From contig JBNKJV010000002.1 in the NCBI GenBank assembly GCA_050291465.1, positions 124,001 to 188,000 of the forward strand: a stretch of 64,000 bases of DNA, in the 5' to 3' direction. The stretch comes from CBFDBF01 sp050291465. GTDB taxonomy: Bacteria > Pseudomonadota > Gammaproteobacteria > Chromatiales > Chromatiaceae. Shown in pieces: positions 51,683 through 59,845 of this stretch; the stretch's first letter is position 1; each line of letters starts with the position of its first letter. The notes beneath the pieces are model-generated. The model worked only from the letters and a program-made list of their open reading frames with translations. It searched no databases and had not been told where the DNA came from. Both the position numbers and the translations under genes were made by a program.

Positions 51683-53041
51683 ATGAATAGGGCGGCTAAA
51701 TTGCTGGGCGGTTTAGCCGCCCTTATCATTTCCTGGAACGCGATGGCGGAACCCGGGTATCTGGATACCATCTCTGTGGTTTGTTATCAGGATCCTACAA
51801 CTGCGAGATATGCGGAAGTTCAGAGCCGTATTGCGGCAACTGGCAATTGTTATCGTTTGTCCGGGCTTGATCCGGTTAACCTCCATAAATATTGGTATGA
51901 GGAAGACAATTATTGCGATGGTACATGGGACGTTAATCGTGTCGCCTATACCGGGACTTGCGAAATCCCGACTTGCGGGGCCGGGTATGAATGGAGCGAC
52001 GTTACTCATCAATGCGAACAGCTTCCGACCTGTGATGCCGGTATAACAAAGACGTTCAGCGGACCTGGGACTACACCGGGAGGGCTTTGTGTGCAAGGAT
52101 GTGTATATGGATTTGATGGCCTAGGGGTCGAACTTAATTCTGGAACTCCTATTTGGTATAGTCAGGCGACCTCAACGGGTCAGACGTGCGATTTTCAGTC
52201 GGATTATACCGAGGCACCAACCCCTGACGACGGTCTGCCTCCTGGTTGTCGTTATGGTCCTCAAGGACATATCTTTTGTGGTGCTGCTACCCAGGGCGAT
52301 AATTGCGGTACGTATAACGGTGTCGAAGTCTGCACCGGTTCAGGTACAAACCAAGGTTACGTCAATGGTGATTTTGTGGACGCTACAGCGGAAAAAAACT
52401 GTGGCATTGTGAACGGTGAAAAAGTGTGTGTTCAGCCACCTGACCCCGGTCAATGGGGTCCGCAAAACTCGGCACCCGAAGGGTGTATGGTCGATGAAAA
52501 CGGCAATAAAACGTGCATTAATGATGAAACGAAAACGTTCTCAACTACAAGCAGCGTTGACAACGGCGACGGGACCACGACGGTCACCACTACCGTTACC
52601 TCAAATGTTGTTAATGAAGGATCGACGACAACAACAACAGTTATTAACAATGCGACTGGTGACGTGGTCAGTTCAAGCACAACAACGGATGGCGCGGCAC
52701 CTGGAAGCCAGGAAGGCGAAACATCGTACGATTATTCAGGACCGGACGGCCAGGGTGCGGAAGCGGAGTACGCTGGAAAGTTAGAAGATTCAGGAATCGG
52801 TGGCCTTACGGAAGGTATGGGCACTGATGCTGACGGTTTAGGTGATCACGGTATCACTAGTCCCATTCCTAATATCTCCGGCTCTTGTCAGCAGCTTACT
52901 TTTGGTCTTGCGGGTAAGGGTATCACGTTCCCGGAGGATGGTCAGTGCGCGGTTATGAATCAGATTAGGGATTATCTCGAATATTTCGTTTACGCCATAA
53001 CCATAATTCTCTTGATCGAAGTCGCAACTCGGAGGGTATGA
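51683..53041 (+). CDS. Adsorption/minor coat protein (pIII-like)
   Basis: A 452-residue exported protein. It has a signal peptide (AAKLLGGLAALIISWNAMAE), cysteine-rich N-terminal domains (about twenty cysteines within residues 30-260, e.g. IPTCGAGYEWSDVTHQCEQ), a threonine/serine-rich linker at about 285-350 (TTTVTSNVVNEGSTTTTTVI), and a C-terminal membrane anchor (DYLEYFVYAITIILLIEVAT). That plan equals phage pIII: receptor-binding domains, flexible linker, anchor. It determines host specificity. It starts 13 bp after the coat gene and ends 1 bp before the next ORF. Confidence 0.87.
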   Translation: MNRAAKLLGGLAALIISWNAMAEPGYLDTISVVCYQDPTTARYAEVQSRIAATGNCYRLSGLDPVNLHKYWYEEDNYCDGTWDVNRVAYTGTCEIPTCGAGYEWSDVTHQCEQLPTCDAGITKTFSGPGTTPGGLCVQGCVYGFDGLGVELNSGTPIWYSQATSTGQTCDFQSDYTEAPTPDDGLPPGCRYGPQGHIFCGAATQGDNCGTYNGVEVCTGSGTNQGYVNGDFVDATAEKNCGIVNGEKVCVQPPDPGQWGPQNSAPEGCMVDENGNKTCINDETKTFSTTSSVDNGDGTTTVTTTVTSNVVNEGSTTTTTVINNATGDVVSSSTTTDGAAPGSQEGETSYDYSGPDGQGAEAEYAGKLEDSGIGGLTEGMGTDADGLGDHGITSPIPNISGSCQQLTFGLAGKGITFPEDGQCAVMNQIRDYLEYFVYAITIILLIEVATRRV

Positions 53042-53042
53042 T

Positions 53043-53369
53043 ATGCCAGCGTTATTTCTAGGTCTTGGTACTCTTATCGCTAATACGCTGGCGGCGGTTA
53101 TGGGTTTTTTTGCGCTTTACATGACCAAGCGCGTTGCGTCCATACTTGCCGCGGTAGCAATGACTATTATCGTCACGCTTGCGTTGTGGGCTGCGCTTGC
53201 GGCTTTGGCTTCTGGTCTTTCTGCAGCCGTTCCGGATACGGTCTCTATCGCCGCTGGGTGGATTCTTCCGAATAACATTGATGAATGTTTCGCCGTTTAT
53301 ATGAGCGCGAGGCTTATTCGGTTTGCATATGACATTAAGATGCGTGGAATTCAAATGAGGTTAATCTAA
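53043..53369 (+). CDS. Minor coat protein, pVI-like (DUF2523-type)
   Basis: A 108-residue membrane protein with about three hydrophobic segments (LFLGLGTLIANTLAAVMGFF, then a long one around TIIVTLALWAALAALASG). It sits between the pIII-like and Zot genes and ends with IDECFAVYMSARLIRFAYDI, typical of the pVI/DUF2523 proteins of filamentous phages. The stop shares its last base with the Zot start. Confidence 0.8.
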   Translation: MPALFLGLGTLIANTLAAVMGFFALYMTKRVASILAAVAMTIIVTLALWAALAALASGLSAAVPDTVSIAAGWILPNNIDECFAVYMSARLIRFAYDIKMRGIQMRLI

Positions 53370-54433
53370 TGTCGGTTTATATTATGACCGGAAAACTCGG
53401 TGCTGGTAAAACGCTCGCGGCGGTTGGACGTATCCGTGATTATCTTAATCAAGGCCGTCGGGTCGCGACTAATTTGGACCTTTTTATGGAGGCTTTCAAA
53501 AATCCGTGGAATAGAAAAGTAGATGTTATCAGGCTTCCCGATAAACCTGAAATAGAGCATCTGGAGTCACTTGGTCGTGGCCATGATCTTCCTTACCCCG
53601 ATGAATCGAGAAACGGCCTTCTGGTGTTGGACGAGTGTGGTACCTGGTTTAACGCCCGTAATTGGAATGATCCGGCTCGAAAAAAGGTAATTGACTGGTT
53701 TTTGCATGCTCGTAAGCTTCGGTGGGATGTGATATTTGTTGCGCAAGATATCTCGTTGTTGGATAAACAGGCTCGTGACGCGCTCGCCGAACATACAGTT
53801 TTCGTGAAGCGCCTTGATCGTCTCCGTCTTCCCCTTGTCGGGAAAATTACTAAGTTATTTGGGTTTGAAATACGCCCGCCTAAGGTTCATCTCGCGATTG
53901 TTAAATATGGCGATACAGCTCAGCATCCCACGGTGGACAAATGGTATTACCGTGGAACTGATCTTTTTAAGTTGTATGACACAGAGCAGGTTTTTACTGA
54001 TTCCCAGACCGGGAACTATAGTTATTTGACTCCCTGGCATATCAAGGGGCGTTACATTCCGAGGCGGACATTAATCGATTATCTGAATGATTTCTTGCTG
54101 CCCGTTCTTAAAATCACGGTGTTTTATCCGGTCTATTACTGTTCTGTGCTTTTTCGGCCACCGCGCCAGCGGTGGGCGAAAATGCTCAGTGTAGTGATAT
54201 GCCTTATAATGGTTTCGGGTCTGTTGAAAGCGGCCAGTATTGAGCCTGCCGGGTGTTTGGGTGTGTCGGCGGCGGATTGCAACCCTCCTTGGGGGAGGGA
54301 GGATAAACGCCTTGAAGCGCGTGCGGATCAGCTCAAATTTGCGCAGTCAGACCACGCCGAAGTGAAGCACTACGGGCAGCCGTTTTTTCATCAGCTTGTT
54401 ACTCCCAAAACGAGTACTGAAAAGGTCGATTGA
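53369..54433 (+). CDS. zot: Zonula occludens toxin-like assembly ATPase (pI)
   Basis: A 354-residue inner membrane protein. The ATPase domain starts VYIMTGKLGAGKTLAAVGRI, with Walker A GKLGAGKT, and has Walker B in GLLVLDECGTWF. A single membrane segment near residue 270 (KMLSVVICLIMVSGLLKAAS) is followed by a short periplasmic tail. Zot/pI drives extrusion of the filament through the envelope. The start overlaps the pVI-like stop by one base. An antisense ORF covers the last 35 bp. Confidence 0.92.
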   Translation: MSVYIMTGKLGAGKTLAAVGRIRDYLNQGRRVATNLDLFMEAFKNPWNRKVDVIRLPDKPEIEHLESLGRGHDLPYPDESRNGLLVLDECGTWFNARNWNDPARKKVIDWFLHARKLRWDVIFVAQDISLLDKQARDALAEHTVFVKRLDRLRLPLVGKITKLFGFEIRPPKVHLAIVKYGDTAQHPTVDKWYYRGTDLFKLYDTEQVFTDSQTGNYSYLTPWHIKGRYIPRRTLIDYLNDFLLPVLKITVFYPVYYCSVLFRPPRQRWAKMLSVVICLIMVSGLLKAASIEPAGCLGVSAADCNPPWGREDKRLEARADQLKFAQSDHAEVKHYGQPFFHQLVTPKTSTEKVD

Positions 54434-54572
54434 GCCGGTATCGGATCACTGACCAGATCTGCCGTTCCCAGTGTATCTGTCTTAGATCGACCGGTTTGAA
54501 TACGTCTCCTTCTGGGCTGATTATTCTATCCTGTCTTATTGTCCAATCCTCGAACGTCTCTTCCTTCGTCAT
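54399..54572 (-). CDS. Short antisense phage protein with SPEG motif
   Basis: A 57-residue minus-strand ORF overlapping the end of zot. It begins MTKEETFEDWTIRQDRIISP and continues EGDVFKPVDLRQIHWERQIW. The pattern, a W, then R-x-x-SPEG-x-x-F-x-P, resembles a family of small regulatory or immunity-type proteins (DUF3653-like) encoded opposite zot in other filamentous phages. Homology is by eye only. A plus-strand frame over the same DNA is less convincing. Confidence 0.6.
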   Translation of the reverse strand: MTKEETFEDWTIRQDRIISPEGDVFKPVDLRQIHWERQIWSVIRYRLNRPFQYSFWE

Positions 54573-54619
54573 TGCGTTACCTGCTGGCCTGCTGTTCTGG
54601 TTGGTTCCTTCGTTGTTAT

Positions 54620-54758
54620 AAGGCGGCTTGTGACCGCTTAAACTTTAGGGGGGGGGCAGAACCGCCGGAGCGCCTCCACGGAGGCTCAGGCAGGGGTAGG
54701 GGTTGTCAGGCGCGGTGTACAAGGCTTGCAGAAAAGCCGCATTATCCGGATCAATACG
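54620..54758 (+). other. Prophage intergenic region with hairpins
   Basis: Between zot and the right attachment site no gene is seen. It contains a G-run near 54649, GCCTCC/GGAGGC (54672-54685), and GGCTT/AAGCC (54723-54738). In filamentous phages the region after zot carries a terminator, origin or packaging signal, and these hairpins are candidates. Confidence 0.5.
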
Positions 54759-54786
54759 ATTTTACATAATATATATTATACGCAGT
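54759..54786 (-). other. dif site (XerCD), right end of the prophage
   Basis: On the minus strand this 28-bp site reads XerC arm ACTGCGTATAA, centre TATATA, XerD arm TTATGTAAAAT. It matches E. coli dif at 23 of 28 positions. It is therefore the chromosome dimer resolution site at the terminus, with one arm possibly derived from the phage. The 14-bp core is repeated at the left end of the prophage. The XerD arm of the original dif was probably TTATGTTAAAA, as kept at 48543-48553. Confidence 0.88.
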
Positions 54787-54897
54787 AATGCATAGGGCAT
54801 TTGAAGCCGGAACCTATTATCTGCAGCCAATCCGTTCAGGCTTCGTTCAGGGCTAAGCGTCTTAAATAATGAAAAATAACAACGGGGAGCTTGGACT

Positions 54898-55179
54898 ATG
54901 CGATTTTTCCCAAAATATGTCTCTTACATTCGATACAACGTGAACACGCTGTCAGTTATAACTGTGGCAGCCTACTTCGCCTATAAGTACCTTCTGCTCA
55001 TCCACAACGTCCAGGAATTCAATCTAATCGGTGTTGTTCAACAGGTACCGACAAAAAATATCTTCTCCATCCAGGGGGTTGTCGGTGAGCTTGGTATACC
55101 GGTACTGGTATTGGTGTCAGTCTCAGCCATAACCTGGGCTATCGACACCCTGGCATTGAGCAAGAAAAAACCCGGCTAG
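54898..55179 (+). CDS. Small membrane protein beside dif, unknown
   Basis: A 93-residue protein with two hydrophobic segments (VNTLSVITVAAYFAYKYLLL and GIPVLVLVSVSAITWAIDTL). A good ribosome binding site (GGGGAGC) lies 8 bp upstream. It is outside the prophage repeat and so probably chromosomal. No family is recognised. Confidence 0.6.
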   Translation: MRFFPKYVSYIRYNVNTLSVITVAAYFAYKYLLLIHNVQEFNLIGVVQQVPTKNIFSIQGVVGELGIPVLVLVSVSAITWAIDTLALSKKKPG

Positions 55180-55570
55180 GCCCGACCTTTTCACTCACAC
55201 CAGAAGGATCACTCACTCTCACGAGTGAAATTTGCTTTTATTTTACTTTAAATCTTTTATGTATCTAATTGTTTTTAATGTTTTTATTTAGATAGTTTGC
55301 GTTTCCTATGCCATTCCGTTCAGAGCAGTGAAAGAGCCCCCGCCTTTGGCGTTGCGCTACGTGAATTCCAGACAAGTTTCGCTATCCAACTACCGGGGAT
55401 TTCACGTACGGTTACCCGGATTTACTGTTTTTTGTTTCTTCAACCCGTTTTCGTAGTACCCTTATTCAATAATGAAGGGATAGAAGGCGGCGTACATTGG
55501 TTAGTCGTTTTTTAGGGAATACACAACAACGACCAAAGGTTTGTTTTCGGGGCAGAGAGAATCACAAAGA
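55180..55570. other. Intergenic region without recognisable gene
   Basis: This 391-bp stretch has A/T-rich sequence at 55225-55285 and a loose inverted pair (ACGTGAA near 55359, TTCACGT near 55402). I see no convincing ORF, RNA or promoter pair; a 72-codon frame in it lacks any protein-like character. Confidence 0.5.
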
Positions 55571-56743
55571 ATGATTGTCGATGCGGCTCGTCTAGAATCC
55601 ATGATCGGTCTTCTGCGGGAACTTGTAAGTCATCCGAGCCAAGCCGGGATAGACTCGCCAGAACCTGTGATAAAAGCCATCTCCGAGTGGCTCAGTGCTC
55701 GAAATATCGTACATGAATGGATTCGCGATGACGCGGGTCGACCCCTGGGCCTGGCGGGAGAAATTCAGGGTTCGCGAGATGGCCCAACTTATCTACTCAA
55801 CGCTCCCGTGGATACGGCGCCCTTTGGTGACACTTCAGTCTGGAAATATCCGGCTGACCGACCAACTCTCGCGGATGGCTGGCTTTTTGGACGCGGGGCG
55901 GCGGATAGCAAAGCGGGTGTGGCCGTGTTTTGCCATGTCCTGGTAGATTTTTTGAAGCTACGTGATCAGTTCTCCGGTTGCCTGGGTTTTGTGTTTGATG
56001 CGGATGAGCATAGTGGCGGCTTTGCAGGTATTCGTCGCTATATTAAGACCCGTGGGGACCGGACAGCCCTGTCCGGCGTGATGATCGGCTATCCAGGAAA
56101 TGAGCGGCTTGTTACAGGAGGCCGGGGATTTTTGAGGGTGCGTCTGGTCATTCACGGCATGGGAGCTCACTCAGGATCTTCCAGTAATCGCGGTGTTAAT
56201 GCTATCGGACGTGCGGGTGCCTTGTTAAAGCGTCTGACTACGACCTCTTTTCCAGAGCCCGACCCGAGTTTTCCTCTGACGCCTAAAATCACCGCCACTA
56301 CGATTCATGGAGGCGGTAGTTTTTCTCTGGTGCCTGATAGATGCGAACTGGAAATGGATCTTCGCCTGACCCCTGCCTTCGATGACACGGCCGCCCGCAC
56401 ACTGGTAGAAGAGATAGTGGCGGATTTTGATGCGAACAGCGCGGTGCCCTCCACTGAATTAGAATGGTTGCCGGGTTGGCCGGCTTGTTTTCTCGATCCT
56501 TCAAGCCCGATGGTAGAGGCTTTACTCCAGTGCGCTCAAGATGCGTTTGGACGTACCATCTCAGCAACCGTCGCCGGCCCCTCAAGCATCGCCAACTATC
56601 TGGCGACTTTAGGCATCCCTGCTACCGTAGGTTTCGGTGTAACCTACCGGGGCGCCCACGGCGCGGATGAATGCGTTCTGCTCGAAACCCTGGAACCTAC
56701 TTTTGTTACTTACCAGCGGGCCTTGATGCAATTGTTGCGATAA
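55571..56743 (+). CDS. M20-family hydrolase with altered metal site
   Basis: A 390-residue protein with M20 peptidase layout: catalytic-domain segments GWLFGRGAADSKAGVAVFC and FDADEHSGGFAG, a dimerisation domain opening with RLVIHGMGAHSGSSSNRGVN, and the final metal histidine in YRGAHGADECV. Two positions are unusual. Where the family has HxDxxP the sequence reads PVDTAP, so the first histidine ligand is proline, and the EE pair reads EH. It may bind one metal, use other ligands, or be catalytically changed. The ATG at 55571 is preferred over a TTG at 55541. Confidence 0.8.
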   Translation: MIVDAARLESMIGLLRELVSHPSQAGIDSPEPVIKAISEWLSARNIVHEWIRDDAGRPLGLAGEIQGSRDGPTYLLNAPVDTAPFGDTSVWKYPADRPTLADGWLFGRGAADSKAGVAVFCHVLVDFLKLRDQFSGCLGFVFDADEHSGGFAGIRRYIKTRGDRTALSGVMIGYPGNERLVTGGRGFLRVRLVIHGMGAHSGSSSNRGVNAIGRAGALLKRLTTTSFPEPDPSFPLTPKITATTIHGGGSFSLVPDRCELEMDLRLTPAFDDTAARTLVEEIVADFDANSAVPSTELEWLPGWPACFLDPSSPMVEALLQCAQDAFGRTISATVAGPSSIANYLATLGIPATVGFGVTYRGAHGADECVLLETLEPTFVTYQRALMQLLR

Positions 56744-56796
56744 CTCCCCTCCCCTGTTTATGAAGGGAATGCGGTAACAACAATAAGGAGACTCAG

Positions 56797-59700
56797 ATGA
56801 TAGGAACTGAGAAACAAGGAAAGGAAACAGACTTTCATAAACAGGAATTACGTATCGCCTTGGTTATGAACGGCGGGGTGAGCCTTGCGGTTTGGATCGG
56901 CGGTGTCGCCCGCGAGATAAATAGATTGGTACGCGGTGAAGGCTTATATGGTCATCTCTGTCGTACTCTAGCGATTAGTCCCAGAGTCGATATCATCAGC
57001 GGTACCAGCGCCGGAGGAATCAATGGGGCATTGCTGGCGCTGGCCATGTCCCAAGGAAAGTCTCTGGAAGCATTGCGTGAGATATGGGCGGAGGAAGGAG
57101 ATATCCTCAGGTTGTTGCGTCATTCTACCGAGAACGATCCGCCGTCGCTTTTGGATGGCGATTACTTCTATAAGGCCATGGTTAAGGGTTTTCAGAAAAT
57201 CCGCGATCAGCAGGGTGCGGGGTTATTGCCCCCTGACCAAGTGCCCATTGACCTGACGCTCACCACCACCCTGTTGTGCGGTGAAGTGAACAGCTTTCCC
57301 GATGATGTCGGCGCTGTGATCCGGGATGTCACTCATAGGGGGCAGATACGTTTCCGCCGCGATGCTGATCCCAATGACGATCCTTTTAGCAAGCAGGATA
57401 TCACCGAGAAACTTGCGGTTGCGGCCCGGGCCACGGCTTCCTTTCCGGGCGCCTTCCAACCTTTCTATCTACCGGGTGTCAATGAGGCGGTGAAGGTGTC
57501 GGGGGAGTCCGTCCCCTGTCTGATTGGACACACCAATTTCAACGAACATTGGGAAAAAGGGCGTTTCGTAGTGGATGGCGGGGTACTGGATAATATTCCT
57601 TTGGAATCTGCTATTGAAGCCGTTTTCAGCCAACGGGCCGAAGGAGAAGTACGACGAGTGCTGGCCTACGTGGTTCCGGACCCCGGCAATATCCCGGATC
57701 CGCCGCCTCAGGAACCCGACAAGATCCCTACCCTTCTTAATACCACTCTGTCATCGTTGATAAGTATTCCACGGGTGGAGTCGATATCGGGTCAACTGCG
57801 CGCAATTGAAGCACATAACAACAGAGTGGCCCGGCAACGGGATACCCGCCTCATAATATCCCGTGCTCTCAGTCGGAGCGAGGCAGATGAAGTAGCGAAA
57901 GCGGTTTTTCCAAGTTATCGATTGCTTCGGTCGGGTGGTTCGGCCGAGTATATCGCTGATTCTCTGGCGGAAGGGGCTGCACGCTATGGGGATGCCACGG
58001 AACTAGATGATACCTTCCTGGGGCGCAGGGCACGAGGGAGGATCGCCGATATCCTCCGTGAAATGCACGATGTGCCTTGGGTACCCCAAGATTTCTCCGT
58101 TTTTGCTCAAATCGAGGAATGGCGATGGGGTTTGTTTACCCTGGAAAATATCGTGGCCGTGGTACTCGATATGTTGCATCGTGGTGTACAACTGGTACCG
58201 GCGCGCCGGAGCGAGTCGACAGAGTCGCTCTGGTTAGAGTTGAAGGAGATACAGAATAAGGCTTTTGATGTGGTTGCTGAGATGGCGGAGTTGCGTCGTC
58301 TGGATCACGGGTACTGGCGGAAAAGGGGGGAAAAACTCGCACCGGAACTAGCCAAAATGGAGCTTAGGGAGGGCTTCGACGGTCAACGTTTGAGAGACAC
58401 ACTGACTACTGAAATTCGTGACTGGGTGTTTATGCTCGACCCGACATTCGCCAAATCGGACTCTATTCGACCTCCACGCAAGTTCACTGTTTTGGCGGAA
58501 ATGATCGGTGATCTGTTTCTGACTTCGATCAATGTTCTACAACAGGTGATTAACCTGCGAGTATCGACTCGTTGGTTAGGAAAGCATTCGGAACTCTGGA
58601 CCCTGCTTAACTTTTTTAAACCGGAAGATACCAACCAGCCACGGCAAGTCGTATTGCAACGATTGTTGGTCATGGATATTGTGCAATATGCATTTGGTAT
58701 TGATGCGACTCGTGAGCAGTATCTAGAGCTGATACAGTTCAGCGCTAATGTACCCACCGCCTTCGATGGGCCGAATCGCCTGGACCAGAAGCTGGCCGGT
58801 ATACAGGTGGCTCATTTCGGAGCCTTTTATAAGCAATCCTGGCGGATCAACGACTGGATGTTCGGTCGTTTGGATGGCGCTGACAGGATCATGCGCATTC
58901 TCCTCGATCCTAAGCGTCTGGCTCGCCTCTATGGAAATGTCCAGGGTAGTACCGGGGCCCCGAACCCGATGAGCGGAGCCAGGACAGTAATGAATCTGCT
59001 GCATGGGATCATATTCGAGGAACTGGAGAGTGAAGACGATAAAGCCTTCCTGCAGATCCGCTGGGATAAACGGCGAGAATCCATGCTTGAGGAACTCAGG
59101 TATCTCGATAGTGACGACGGGATTCCAGATCAGTTATCGCAATGTGCAGCCATGATGCTGGAGCGGCTCCATCTGAATATCCTGCGTAGGGAATTACCCG
59201 TTCTGGCGGATGCGGTTGGGGATGATGAACTTGATGGCGCGGACCAACGGGGGAACGGTTCAAAGTTCCTTAAGCGTTTCCGTAGTGCTTTATGTATTGA
59301 TTCCAGGGTGCCGCCCGGTAAACTGAGCGAGTATCCGCAGTTACCTGCTGAGAAGCTCATACAGCTGTTCAAAGGGGCCAAGGTTGGGGAGGAGAAGATT
59401 CTGGAAGAAACCGGTACCGATCGGTTCACCGTAACCGCTGCCCGCTCCGCGGCAGTGACGGTATCAGCCCTGGCGGGCAAACACTCCGGGCTGAAATGGT
59501 GGCTGCGCAGTATCTTCGCCGTAGTGCGGACTCCCGTGGTTATTCTGGATATCCTCGTATCCGCCCTGTTGAAGAGAGGAAAGGTATTTGTAAGCTTGTT
59601 TGCAATAGCCATGGCCGTGGCTGCAACCATCTTACTGTCCGCACCCCTGGCCGACGCCGAGTGGTCAAACGCCGTTGTTTGGACGGCAGGTATTATCTTG

Positions 59701-59826
59701 GCTGTGGGTTTCGGCTTGTTGTTACGTAGCTATCGCATATTGCTGTTTCTGTATACGGTCACGATCTTACTGGCATTGATTCTCTGGAAGGGGTTGCCCT
59801 GGATCAGGGCAATATTCGGGAGTTGA
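56797..59826 (+). CDS. Large membrane-anchored patatin-like protein
   Basis: A 1009-residue protein. The patatin domain occupies about residues 20-310: oxyanion loop MNGGVSLAVWIGGVAREINR, nucleophile serine in SGTSAGGINGALLA (GXSXG), and DGGVLDNIPLESAIEA with the catalytic aspartate. The long middle section (about 320-900) is helical and resembles the DUF3376-containing patatin-related proteins. The C-terminus has about three or four membrane helices (VFVSLFAIAMAVAATILLSA, TAGIILAVGFGLLLRSYRIL, LYTVTILLALILW). A membrane lipase role is likely; the lipid is unknown. It starts behind AAGGAGACTCAG, 53 bp after the M20 gene. Confidence 0.87.
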   Translation: MIGTEKQGKETDFHKQELRIALVMNGGVSLAVWIGGVAREINRLVRGEGLYGHLCRTLAISPRVDIISGTSAGGINGALLALAMSQGKSLEALREIWAEEGDILRLLRHSTENDPPSLLDGDYFYKAMVKGFQKIRDQQGAGLLPPDQVPIDLTLTTTLLCGEVNSFPDDVGAVIRDVTHRGQIRFRRDADPNDDPFSKQDITEKLAVAARATASFPGAFQPFYLPGVNEAVKVSGESVPCLIGHTNFNEHWEKGRFVVDGGVLDNIPLESAIEAVFSQRAEGEVRRVLAYVVPDPGNIPDPPPQEPDKIPTLLNTTLSSLISIPRVESISGQLRAIEAHNNRVARQRDTRLIISRALSRSEADEVAKAVFPSYRLLRSGGSAEYIADSLAEGAARYGDATELDDTFLGRRARGRIADILREMHDVPWVPQDFSVFAQIEEWRWGLFTLENIVAVVLDMLHRGVQLVPARRSESTESLWLELKEIQNKAFDVVAEMAELRRLDHGYWRKRGEKLAPELAKMELREGFDGQRLRDTLTTEIRDWVFMLDPTFAKSDSIRPPRKFTVLAEMIGDLFLTSINVLQQVINLRVSTRWLGKHSELWTLLNFFKPEDTNQPRQVVLQRLLVMDIVQYAFGIDATREQYLELIQFSANVPTAFDGPNRLDQKLAGIQVAHFGAFYKQSWRINDWMFGRLDGADRIMRILLDPKRLARLYGNVQGSTGAPNPMSGARTVMNLLHGIIFEELESEDDKAFLQIRWDKRRESMLEELRYLDSDDGIPDQLSQCAAMMLERLHLNILRRELPVLADAVGDDELDGADQRGNGSKFLKRFRSALCIDSRVPPGKLSEYPQLPAEKLIQLFKGAKVGEEKILEETGTDRFTVTAARSAAVTVSALAGKHSGLKWWLRSIFAVVRTPVVILDILVSALLKRGKVFVSLFAIAMAVAATILLSAPLADAEWSNAVVWTAGIILAVGFGLLLRSYRILLFLYTVTILLALILWKGLPWIRAIFGS

Positions 59827-59845
59827 GGCAATAATCAATAGAAGA

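Larger units (their letters stand above)
48548..54777 (+). mobile_element. Filamentous prophage (inovirus) integrated at dif
   Basis: A complete inoviral module of about 6.2 kb lies between two copies of the 14-bp sequence ACATAATATATATT (48548-48561 and 54764-54777). Order: minus-strand regulator, minus-strand secreted protein, two small ORFs, HUH replication initiator, small membrane protein, DNA-binding-type protein, two small membrane proteins, major coat, adsorption protein, pVI-like protein, Zot, and an antisense ORF. No integrase is present. The repeats overlap dif-like arms, so integration used host XerC/XerD. Right of the element the chromosome resumes with an ordinary small membrane protein gene. 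Confidence 0.93.

Noticed and set aside
54430..54621. A 63-codon plus-strand frame after zot
   Set aside because: Its composition is not protein-like (many Cys/Ser without pattern) and the opposite strand carries a more coherent ORF with a recognisable phage motif.
55297..55515. A 72-codon frame between the small membrane gene and the M20 gene
   Set aside because: No ribosome binding site, no domain-like pattern and poor codon character; treated as non-coding.
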